A stretch of 64,000 nt of DNA from Leifsonia sp. Leaf336 (GTDB lineage Bacteria > Actinomycetota > Actinomycetes > Actinomycetales > Microbacteriaceae). The stretch covers positions 1,684,443 through 1,748,442 of the forward strand of contig NZ_LMOZ01000001.1 in assembly GCF_001423695.1 (NCBI RefSeq), read 5' to 3'. The notes beneath the pieces are model-generated. The model ran no database searches and had not been told where the DNA came from. It was given only the letters and a program-made list of their open reading frames with translations. Position 1 is the first letter of the stretch. The number at the start of each line of letters is the position of its first letter. Below are positions 8,694 through 16,142 of the stretch, one piece after another. A program made the position numbers and the translations under genes.

Positions 8694-8709
8694 TGCTCCC
8701 GGGGGAGTA
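8694..8709. promoter_or_regulatory. Second copy of the TCS operator, upstream of the SHOCT gene
   Basis: TGCTCCCGGGGGAGTA matches the 6716 site at 15 of 16 positions. In both places a CTCCCGC half-site follows about 9-10 bases further on. It lies 100 bases before the SHOCT-domain gene, in the gap after the response regulator. Confidence 0.6.
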
Positions 8710-8809
8710 ACGAAGGTGTCTCCCGCCGGCGGATTCGCCGAAGAGGGGATCCGGCGAGGCTGAGAGTGGTTCCGCGAAGGCCGCGGACAGCTCACCGATT
8801 GGATGCACC

Positions 8810-9121
8810 ATGTTCAGTACACTCGCCGTCGCCGCGGCACCCTGCGCCGTCGTCGCCTGGGGAGGCGGCCCCTGGTTCGGCTGGTGGTGGTTCCTGATCC
8901 CGCTGTTCTGGATCGGGATCTTCTTCCTGATCTTCGGTCTCGCCGGTCGCCGCTGGCGCCGTGCCGCCGCCGCGCGCGGAGGCTACGGCTGGGGCCAGAC
9001 GTCCGGCACCCGCGCCGCCGAGCAGACGCTCGCCGAGCGCTACGCCAACGGCGACATCGACGAGAAGGAGTACCGCGCCCGGCTCGAGGTGCTGCGCGCG
9101 AACCGCGGCGACCACGGCTGA
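8810..9121 (+). CDS. Small membrane protein with C-terminal SHOCT domain
   Basis: A 103-residue protein. The N-terminus is a Trp-rich hydrophobic helix (WFGWWWFLIPLFWIGIFFLI), then a basic linker and a C-terminal SHOCT motif (AEQTLAERYANGDIDEKEYRARL). SHOCT domains are short oligomerisation modules often found at protein ends. It sits directly after the two-component pair and shares its putative operator, so it is a likely target or accessory of that system. Confidence 0.82.
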   Translation: MFSTLAVAAAPCAVVAWGGGPWFGWWWFLIPLFWIGIFFLIFGLAGRRWRRAAAARGGYGWGQTSGTRAAEQTLAERYANGDIDEKEYRARLEVLRANRGDHG

Positions 9122-9136
9122 CCGCAGGTCGCGGCG

Positions 9137-9172
9137 GAGCGCGGCCCGGATATGATCGTCCGGGCCGCGCTC
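9137..9172. terminator. Perfect 14-bp hairpin after the SHOCT gene
   Basis: GAGCGCGGCCCGGA (9137-9150) pairs perfectly with 9159-9172 across an 8-base loop. There is no U tract. The loop contains TATGAT, which also resembles a -10 box for the gene starting at 9195, so the element may be terminator, promoter or both. Confidence 0.65.
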
Positions 9173-9194
9173 GTCGGCCCCCGGAAGGACCAGG

Positions 9195-10070
9195 ATGACC
9201 CCGCTCGCGATCGCCGTCGCCGCCGTGCTCCTCACGGCGGCCGTCGTGTTCGCTGTGCTCTGGCTCGTGGAGCGCGCCCGCCGTCAGCGCGTCCAGGAGG
9301 CCCGCGAAGAGCGTGAGTGGGACCGGATCGACCGCGAGCTCGAAGTCGCCGAGCAGGCCGGCCGGTTCCGCATCATCGGCGAACTGGGCGATGTCGCCGT
9401 CGCTTCGGTGTCGCGCGTGGTGTCACAGGCCGAGGGGATGCGTTACGCGGCCAGCTCCGACCCGGAGGCGGCGACGCGCTCGGCCGCAGCGCTCGAGACG
9501 ACGGCACGCGATGCTCTCGCCGATCTGCGCCGGCTCCAGAACGCCGCCGCCGAAGGCGAGCGCGATTCCGCGCCGGCGCCCAGCCTCCACTCGGCCGGCG
9601 ACCTGTTCCGGGTGATGCGGGAGGCGGGGCTGGAGGTGACTTCCACCGAGACGGGGGAGCGGTACGACCTGCGCCAGGGCGCCGAGCTCGTCGTGTTCCG
9701 GATCCTGCAGACGAGCCTCGGCAATGCACTGGACCACGGTGGCCCTGGAACCCGCGCGACGGTGGGGTTCGCGTGGACGGCCGATGGCCTCCACGTCACG
9801 GTCGAAGACGACGGGATCCGCGCCGCCGCCCGTCGCGCAGGGCTCGATCGCGACGGTGTCGACAAGGCGACCGCCTACAGCGCCGAGGACGACCTGCGTG
9901 CCGTCACCGAGTTCGTCGAGGGTCCCGATCTCAACGAGTTGCGCGACCGCGTCGCGTTGTACGGCGGCGTGCTAAACGCCAGGAGCGTTCCAGGAGTCGG
10001 CTTCTCGCTGTCGGTGGTGTTCCCCGCGCTCCGCCATCACAACGGCGTCCACGGGGTGCCGTTGCGCTGA
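9195..10070 (+). CDS. Histidine-kinase-like protein lacking the phospho-acceptor His
   Basis: A 291-residue protein with one N-terminal transmembrane helix, a coiled coil, a dimerisation-like segment and an HATPase domain. Where NarL-type kinases have ELHDVVAHS, this reads GELGDVAVASVS: Gly65 replaces the His. The ATPase domain keeps LGNALDHGGPGT and VEDDGI, and the end GVLNARSVPGVGFSLSVVFP matches kinase G boxes. No response regulator is adjacent. It is probably a pseudokinase that modulates the neighbouring system, or a regulatory ATPase. ATG 9195 has GGAAGGA upstream. Confidence 0.75.
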   Translation: MTPLAIAVAAVLLTAAVVFAVLWLVERARRQRVQEAREEREWDRIDRELEVAEQAGRFRIIGELGDVAVASVSRVVSQAEGMRYAASSDPEAATRSAAALETTARDALADLRRLQNAAAEGERDSAPAPSLHSAGDLFRVMREAGLEVTSTETGERYDLRQGAELVVFRILQTSLGNALDHGGPGTRATVGFAWTADGLHVTVEDDGIRAAARRAGLDRDGVDKATAYSAEDDLRAVTEFVEGPDLNELRDRVALYGGVLNARSVPGVGFSLSVVFPALRHHNGVHGVPLR

Positions 10071-10091
10071 CGACCGGCGTCTGCCGCCGGG

Positions 10092-10658
10092 CTAGTCCTC
10101 GAGGTGGTCGCGGCCCGGCAGCCAGCTGAGACCCGGGACTCCCCAGGAGTTCTTGCGCTGCGCCTTGAGCGCCTGCTTGCCGTACGGGTGACCCAGCCTG
10201 TCGATGTAGAGCACTCCGTCGAGGTGGTCGTACTCGTGCTGGAAGATCCGCGCGAGCCATCCGTCGGCGCGCACGGTGAACGGCGTGCCCTCCAGATCGA
10301 CGGCCTCCAGGATCACCCGTGCAGCGCGGCGGAGCGGGAAACGCTCGCCCGGGAACGACAGGCAGCCTTCCGACTCGGCGTCCTCGTCGGGCTCGCCGAC
10401 CTCCAGCGGGCTGAGCCAGAGGACCGGGTTGATCGCGACCCCGCGGTGCTCGACGTCGTCGTCGTCCGTCCACCCGTAGACGAAGAGCCGCAGCGGCACG
10501 CCGACCTGCGGACCGGCGAGACCGACACCGGGAGCTTCGTCCATCGTCTCGAACATGTCGTCGACGAGCGTTCGCAGCTCGTCGTCGAACTCCGTGACCT
10601 CCGCGGCGCGGGTGTGCAGGACGGGTTCTCCGGTGATCCGGATCGGAAGGACGGCCAT
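10092..10658 (-). CDS. def: Peptide deformylase
   Basis: A 188-residue metalloenzyme that removes the N-formyl group from nascent proteins. All three motifs are present: GVGLAGPQVG, EGCLSFPG (metal Cys) and FQHEYDHLDG (HExxH metal ligands and catalytic Glu). Length is normal for the actinobacterial form. It faces the kinase-like gene convergently with a 21-bp gap, and is divergent from the transporter at 10699 with about 40 bp between starts. Confidence 0.97.
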   Translation of the reverse strand: MAVLPIRITGEPVLHTRAAEVTEFDDELRTLVDDMFETMDEAPGVGLAGPQVGVPLRLFVYGWTDDDDVEHRGVAINPVLWLSPLEVGEPDEDAESEGCLSFPGERFPLRRAARVILEAVDLEGTPFTVRADGWLARIFQHEYDHLDGVLYIDRLGHPYGKQALKAQRKNSWGVPGLSWLPGRDHLED

Positions 10659-10698
10659 TCGGCAAGACTATCGGGATCATGTTCGGTAGGGTCGTGGC

Positions 10699-11664
10699 GT
10701 GGGTACGGAACTGATGGATGCGCTCGAGCTGGCCTATCAGCCCAGTCAGCTCCTGGGCATCCCGGTCGCACTCGTCGGTGCGGTGTTCCTGTCGATCGGC
10801 GCACAGCTGCAGCATCACGGCGTCGCCAAGGTCGAAGCGCAGACCCAGGACGCGAAGGGCGGACTGAACCCGCGCCAGCTCGGACTCCTGCTCGCGCGGC
10901 CCTCCTGGGTCATCGGCACGCTGCTGCTCGGTCTCGCCATCGTGTTCCAGCTCGTGAGCCTCAAGCTGTCGCCGATCATCCTGGTGCAGCCGCTCGGCGT
11001 CGTGGGACTCGTGATCACCAGCGTGCTCAACGCGCGGGTGAGCGGCGTCAAGCTCAACCGGCAGTCGGTGATCGCCGTCTGCCTGTGCGTCGGCGGGGTC
11101 GGCGCGTTCGTGGTGATCGCGGCCATCTTCGCGCGCGACGAACCGGTGACGACCCGCGCGCTCGTCGTCATCCTGATCATCCTCGCCGTGGTGCTCATCA
11201 TCTTCGGGCTGACGTTCTGGTTCCTCCGCCACAAGTTCAAGGCGATCATCTACATCGTCGGCGCCGGCGTGCTCTACGGTTTCGTCGCCACGCTCGCCAA
11301 GGTCGTCATCGACCGGATCTCCAACCAGGAGTGGGACTGGCTGCTCGTGCTGTGCATCGTGGCGCTGCTCGCCGCGGCCGGGCTCGGCGCCTACTTCGTC
11401 CAGAACGCGTACTCGTCCGGGCCTCCCGACCTCGTCATCGCCGGCCTCACCGTGATCGACCCGCTCGTCGCGGTGACCATCGGCATCGTGGTCCTCAACG
11501 AGGCGGCGGGCGCCCCGTGGTGGGCGATGGTGGGCTTCGCCCTCACCGGCGCCGTGGCCATCCTCGGCGTCTTCCAGCTCGCGAAACACCACCCGCAGTC
11601 GCACACCGACGCGCCGGTCGCCGAGCGGCTTGCGGACTCCGTCCGGGAATCCGGCCTAGACTAG
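10699..11664 (+). CDS. DMT-superfamily transporter (NIPA-like)
   Basis: A 321-residue polytopic protein with about nine hydrophobic helices (LLGIPVALVGAVFLSIGAQL at the start, repeated VVILIILAVVLIIFG-type segments). Order and spacing fit the actinobacterial DMT/EamA or NIPA-like family; magnesium transport is possible but not shown. GTG 10699 is used; ATG 10714 is an alternative without a better ribosome site. Substrate unknown. Confidence 0.8.
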   Translation: MGTELMDALELAYQPSQLLGIPVALVGAVFLSIGAQLQHHGVAKVEAQTQDAKGGLNPRQLGLLLARPSWVIGTLLLGLAIVFQLVSLKLSPIILVQPLGVVGLVITSVLNARVSGVKLNRQSVIAVCLCVGGVGAFVVIAAIFARDEPVTTRALVVILIILAVVLIIFGLTFWFLRHKFKAIIYIVGAGVLYGFVATLAKVVIDRISNQEWDWLLVLCIVALLAAAGLGAYFVQNAYSSGPPDLVIAGLTVIDPLVAVTIGIVVLNEAAGAPWWAMVGFALTGAVAILGVFQLAKHHPQSHTDAPVAERLADSVRESGLD

Positions 11665-11753
11665 GCCGATGAATCGCCGGTCCGACCAGTCCGGCGCACT
11701 CAGACCGTCGCCGGGGCGATCATCCCGGCCAACGACCGTGAGGGACTCACCAC

Positions 11754-13007
11754 GTGCCTGATACGAGCGGAACGCACAACATCCCGCCCGCCCCGGCCGA
11801 GCACAGGCCGATGACCATCCTCATGGGCTGCGACACCTTCCCGCCCGACGTGAACGGAGCGGCCCGGTTCGCCGAGCGCCTCGCCGCGGGCCTCGTCGAG
11901 CGTGGCCACGACATGCACATCGTCGCGCCCTCCGCCAGCCGCCGGCACGGCACCTGGATCGAGGAGCACGAAGGCCAGAAGATGACCGCGCACCGGCTGC
12001 GTAGCTGGCGCTGGTACCCGCACGATTGGCTGCGGTTCGCCCTCCCGTGGATGAGCAAGGCGAACGCACGCCGCGTGCTCGACGAGGTGAAGCCCGATGT
12101 CGTGCACTTCCAGTCGCACATCGTCGTGGGCCGCGGCCTCGCGTACGAAGCGCACAAGCGTGGCATCCGCATCATCGCGACCAACCACGTCATGCCCGAG
12201 AACATCATCGAGTTCACGCGCCTGCCGAAGTTCCTGCACCACACCTTCGTGTCGCTCGCGTGGAGGGACGCCCGCAAGAGCTTCGACCGCGCCGAGGCGA
12301 TCACGACCCCGACCCGGCGGGCGGCGGAGTTCCTCGAATCCGCCACCGGTCTGCGCAACGTGCACGCGATCTCCTGCGGCATCGACGCGCACAACTACAC
12401 CCCCGACTTCTCCCCGCGAACGGGCAACCGCATCCTGTTCGTCGGCCGGATCACCGGCGAGAAGCAGATCGACGTGCTCCTGAACGCCGTCAAGCTGCTG
12501 CCGAAGGAGCTGGACGCGAAGCTCGACATCGTCGGCGGCGGCGACCAGTTCAAGAACCTCCAGAACCTGGCGGAGACCCTCGGCATCGCCGACCGGGTGA
12601 ACTTCCTGGGGTATGTGACCGACGAGGAGCTGCGCGAGGCCTACACCCGCGCGACCGTCTTCGCGATGCCGTCGATCGCCGAGCTGCAGTCGATCGCGAC
12701 GATGGAGGCCATGGCCTCCGCCCTGCCCGTGGTCGCGGCCGATGCCATGGCTCTGCCGCACCTGGTGCACGACGGCGAGAACGGCTACCTGTTCCGCCCC
12801 GGCGACGCGCAGGACCTGGCCAACAAGCTCGAGAGCGTCCTGACCCTCCCTCAGGACGAGCTCGACGTGCTCAAGAACGCGTCACTGCACATCGTCGCGA
12901 CGCACGACATCCAGACCACGATCAGCACCTTCGAGAGCCTGTATCGTGGAGAGCCGGTGGCCGACCCGGAGACGGCGGCGGCCCCCGGCGTGCCGACCCC
13001 GGAGTGA
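11754..13007 (+). CDS. Glycosyltransferase family 4
   Basis: A 417-residue GT-B retaining glycosyltransferase. The N-terminal domain has DTFPPDVNGAARFAERLAAGL. The C-terminal nucleotide-sugar domain has ILFVGRITGEKQIDVLL and the E-x7-E motif in IAELQSIATMEAMASALPVVAAD. It resembles actinobacterial phosphatidylinositol mannosyltransferase-like enzymes, though the acceptor cannot be read. GTG 11754 is the longest start; ATG 11811 (MTILMG), immediately before the domain, is a realistic alternative. A tRNA gene follows. Confidence 0.9.
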   Translation: MPDTSGTHNIPPAPAEHRPMTILMGCDTFPPDVNGAARFAERLAAGLVERGHDMHIVAPSASRRHGTWIEEHEGQKMTAHRLRSWRWYPHDWLRFALPWMSKANARRVLDEVKPDVVHFQSHIVVGRGLAYEAHKRGIRIIATNHVMPENIIEFTRLPKFLHHTFVSLAWRDARKSFDRAEAITTPTRRAAEFLESATGLRNVHAISCGIDAHNYTPDFSPRTGNRILFVGRITGEKQIDVLLNAVKLLPKELDAKLDIVGGGDQFKNLQNLAETLGIADRVNFLGYVTDEELREAYTRATVFAMPSIAELQSIATMEAMASALPVVAADAMALPHLVHDGENGYLFRPGDAQDLANKLESVLTLPQDELDVLKNASLHIVATHDIQTTISTFESLYRGEPVADPETAAAPGVPTPE

Positions 13008-13023
13008 TCCGGGGAGAGCGCAC

Positions 13024-13100
13024 GGGGCGATAGCTCAGCCGGTTAGAGCTGCGGACTCATAATCCGTTGGTCGCGGGTTCAAGTCCCGCTCGCCCTACCA
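13024..13100 (+). tRNA. tRNA with CAT anticodon (Met elongator likely)
   Basis: The acceptor GGGGCGA (13024-13030) pairs with 13090-13096, with one G-T at the end. The anticodon stem GCGGA/TCCGT encloses CTCATAA with CAT at 13058-13060; the T arm is GCGGG-TTCAAGT-CCCGC. CCA is encoded at 13098-13100. There is no initiator signature (three G-C pairs in the anticodon stem). Lysidine-modified tRNA-Ile2 shares the CAT anticodon and cannot be fully excluded. Confidence 0.92.
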
Positions 13101-13115
13101 CGACCTCCGCGCGGG

Positions 13116-14140
13116 TCAGGAGGCTGCCCGCTCCGCGATCGGACGCCTCCGCAGCCCCGGATCGGCGACCTCCGGCCCGCGGTAGACCATGTCCATCGCC
13201 CCGATGCTCTCGCCAGGGGCGACGATCGTGTCGATGCGGTCGAGCACCTCGTCGGAGAGTGCGACCTCGACGCCGGCGAGGGTGTCCTCCAACTGCTCCA
13301 TCGTGCGCGGCCCCGCGATGGCGGAGGTCACACCCGGGTGCGCGATCACGAACGCCATGGCGAGGTGGGTGAGCGGAATGCCGACCTCCTCGGAGAGCGC
13401 GAGCAGTTCCTCCACCGCGGCGAGACGCCGCTCGTCGCGGAAGTGGCGCATGCCGGTCCGGGTCGAGCGGAAGTTGTCGTTGGCGCCTCCGGCCCGGTAG
13501 CGCCGGTGAGCGTGCCGCCGGCGAGCGGGCTGTAGACCAGCGTCCCCATCCCGTAGCGCTGGGTGACGGGGAGGATCTCGCGCTCGATCTCGCGGTCGAG
13601 CAGAGAGTAGTTGGGCTGTTCGGTGCGGAACCGTTCGAAGCCGCGCCGCTCGGACATCCACTGGGCTTCGACGATCTCGGACCCGCGCATGGACGACGAC
13701 CCGATCGCACGGACCTTGCCCTGGCGCACCAGGTCGGTCAGTGCCGAGAGGGTCTCGTCGATGTCGGTCGCCGGGTCGGGGCGGTGCAGCTGGTAGAGGT
13801 CGATGTGGTCGGTCCGCAGCCTCCGGAGCGACCGCTCGACCGCCTGCATGATCCAGCGGCGGGAGGCCCCGCGGTGATTCACGTCATCGTCGACCGGACC
13901 CCAGAACTTGGTCGCGAGCACGACGTCGTCACGGCGACCCGCGAGCGCCTCGCCGACGACCTCCTCCGAATCGCCGTAGCGGTCGGCGGTGTCGACGAAG
14001 TTGATACCGGCGTCGAGCGCGCGGTGGATGATGCGGATGCCCTCCTGCCGGTCGGGGTTGCCCAGCGAGCCGAGCATCATCGCGCCGAGCGCGTAGGGAG
14101 TCACCTGGATGCCGGTGCGGCCGAGAGTGCGATACTGCAT
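13116..14140 (-). pseudogene. Aldo/keto reductase, single-base frameshift
   Basis: The N-terminal two thirds read from ATG 14140 with the AKR tetrad: Asp and Tyr in FVDTADRYGDSEE, Lys in VLATKFWG, His in DLYQLHRPD. After SPLAGGTLTG the frame drifts into nonsense. A -1 shift near 13502 restores RYRAGG...NFRSTRTGMRHF and a normal C-terminus ending at 13116. One C missing from a CC at 13502-13503 explains it. This is either a recent pseudogene or a sequencing error. The function would be NADPH-dependent carbonyl reduction. Confidence 0.8.
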
Positions 14141-14240
14141 GTCTTCTCTCTACACCGGGAGCGATCGGAAGGCCACGGCACCGTCTCGCCGCGAGCGCAA
14201 GGCCTGTCTTCTCGCGCGCGGCGGCGTACCGTGGCCCGGC

Positions 14241-14753
14241 ATGAACACAACCGGATGGATCGTTCTGATCGTCGTCATCGTGGTGGTCGTCGTCGCGATC
14301 ATCATCATCGCCTCCACCGTGGGGCGTCGCCGCAAGCAGGAGGCCGACCGGCGCCGCGCCGGAGAACTCAGGGAGGCAGCCGCACGCGACGAGCTGGCCG
14401 CACGCGAGCGGGAGGCGAACTCCGCCCGCGCCGCTGCCGACGCCAAGCAGGCCGAAGTCGACGCCGAGCGACTGCGGCGGGAGGCCGACGAGCGGGAGCG
14501 GGCAGCGGCAGAGGCCCGCGCCGAGCAGGAGAAGAAGCTCCAGCACGCCGACAGCGTCGACCCGGACGTGCAGACGGACCGGCACGGCAACCGTGTGGAG
14601 ACCGGCGGAGCCGCCGCGGAGGCGGCGCCGACCGACCGCGCCGCCCGCGAGGAGGACCTCCCGCCCCGCCGTGCCGACGCGCCCACGCATACCGCGCCGC
14701 GCATCGACGGGATCACAGGCGAGGAGCGCCGGCCGGAGGATCGCCAGGTCTAA
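14241..14753 (+). CDS. Membrane-anchored coiled-coil protein
   Basis: A 170-residue hypothetical. An N-terminal transmembrane helix made almost only of Ile and Val (about residues 6-30) is followed by an Ala/Glu/Arg-rich coiled coil (about 35-105) and a disordered acidic tail. ATG 14241 is chosen because the helix begins directly after it; the open frame before it is compositionally unlike. The role is unknown; homologues in Microbacteriaceae are usually left unnamed. Divergent from the aldo/keto reductase. Confidence 0.72.
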   Translation: MNTTGWIVLIVVIVVVVVAIIIIASTVGRRRKQEADRRRAGELREAAARDELAAREREANSARAAADAKQAEVDAERLRREADERERAAAEARAEQEKKLQHADSVDPDVQTDRHGNRVETGGAAAEAAPTDRAAREEDLPPRRADAPTHTAPRIDGITGEERRPEDRQV

Positions 14754-14758
14754 CGGAC

Positions 14759-14788
14759 AGCGCCGGGCGACCAGCGTCGCCCGGCGCT
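14759..14788. terminator. Bidirectional hairpin between convergent genes
   Basis: A perfect 13-bp stem (14759-14771 with 14776-14788) has a CAGC loop. It sits between the coiled-coil gene and the opposite-strand M1 peptidase. Confidence 0.8.
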
Positions 14789-14810
14789 CACCCGCCGGGT
14801 CGCTCAGCCC

Positions 14811-16142
14811 TCACTCGCTCAACGACGGCAGCCGCGTCTCCCGGAGCCAGGCGTCGAAGAACGCGTCGAGCGGCTCGTCCGAGAACCCGGCCGCGAACGC
14901 TTCGAAGTCGCGCGACGACGCCGTTCCGAAACGGCGTGCGGCGGACCAGCCGCGCAACAGGTCGAAGAACGTCTCGTCGCCCAGGCGGCGGCGCAGGGCG
15001 TGCAGGAGGCACGCGCCGCGCTTGTAGACCCGGTCGTCGAACATGCTGTCGACACCGGGGTCGCCCAGCACGAGGTCTTTGGGCTTGAGACGCAGCCCCG
15101 CGTGGTGGGTGCGCGCCAGCGTGTTCGCCGACGGGCCTCCGGAGCACTCGGACCAGATCCATTCGGCGTAGCAGGCGAAGCCCTCGTTGAGCCAGATGTC
15201 GCTCCAGGAGGCCACGCCGACGCTGTTGCCGAACCACTGGTGGGCGAGCTCGTGGGCGATCAGCCGCTCGGAGCCTCCTCGGCCGTCGACGTGCGAGGAG
15301 CCGAACGTCGCCATGCCCTGCGACTCCAGGGGGATCTCCAGCGGGTCCTCGGTGACGACGACGGTGTACGACGGGAACGGGTACGGGCCGAAGCGCTCCT
15401 GGAAGCACTCGATCATGCGGCCGACGGGGGCGAAGTCTGCCAGCACCCGACGGGCGAGAGCCGGCGGGTAGGCGATCACCCACTCGACACCGTCGGTGCG
15501 GCGGGGCTCGAGCACATAGCGGCCGATGTGCACGGCGGCGAGGTAGCTGGCCGTCGGCTCGGTGCGCTCGAACGTCCAGGTCCCGCGACCTCCACTCACG
15601 GTGTGCTGCGCGAGCTCGCCGGTGGCCAGCACCGTGTACGGCTGCTCGGTCGTGATCGTGATGCGGTACGCCGCCTTGTCGGACGGCCGGTCGTTGCAGG
15701 GGAACCAGGTCGGCGCGCCCGACGGCTGCGACGCGACGATGACGCCGTCGCTCAGCTCCTCCCATCCCAGGGTTCCCCACCGCGTACGGCGGGGGATGGG
15801 GGAGCCGTCGTAGGCGATCTCGACCGTGAATTCGTCCCCCGCCGCGATCGGTCTGGCGGCCTTCACCCGCACGTGCGTGGGGGACTGCGTGAATCGGGTG
15901 CGCTTGTCCCCGTCGAGCCGGACGCGCTTGGCGCGCAGGTGCACCAGGTCGAGGGAGATGGCCGCGAGCGGGACGTTGGCGCGTCCCCGGATCACGGCGG
16001 TGGCGTCGAGCCGGTTGGTCGTGACCTTGTAGCTCAGATCGAGGTCGTACGAGAGCACGGAGAAGTCGTCGGTGCCGGAGCGCGGGAGGTACGAGTGGGA
16101 CGCGGTGGGAGCGGCGTCAGCGCTGGTGGGAGCCGTGGTCAT
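14811..16142 (-). CDS. M1-family zinc metallopeptidase, coupled to the Pls-type NRPS
   Basis: A 443-residue M1 peptidase, short because it lacks the C-terminal helical domain. The zinc site is HELAH (His297, Glu298, His301) with Glu320 in WLNEGFA, the exact HExxH-x18-E spacing. The usual exopeptidase GxMEN motif reads QGMAT, so classical N-terminal recognition is doubtful. No signal peptide is visible. The start overlaps the NRPS stop by 4 bp, so the two are translationally coupled. A role in trimming or degrading the NRPS product, as poly-lysine-degrading zinc peptidases do in producers, is an inference. Confidence 0.9.
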   Translation of the reverse strand: MTTAPTSADAAPTASHSYLPRSGTDDFSVLSYDLDLSYKVTTNRLDATAVIRGRANVPLAAISLDLVHLRAKRVRLDGDKRTRFTQSPTHVRVKAARPIAAGDEFTVEIAYDGSPIPRRTRWGTLGWEELSDGVIVASQPSGAPTWFPCNDRPSDKAAYRITITTEQPYTVLATGELAQHTVSGGRGTWTFERTEPTASYLAAVHIGRYVLEPRRTDGVEWVIAYPPALARRVLADFAPVGRMIECFQERFGPYPFPSYTVVVTEDPLEIPLESQGMATFGSSHVDGRGGSERLIAHELAHQWFGNSVGVASWSDIWLNEGFACYAEWIWSECSGGPSANTLARTHHAGLRLKPKDLVLGDPGVDSMFDDRVYKRGACLLHALRRRLGDETFFDLLRGWSAARRFGTASSRDFEAFAAGFSDEPLDAFFDAWLRETRLPSLSE

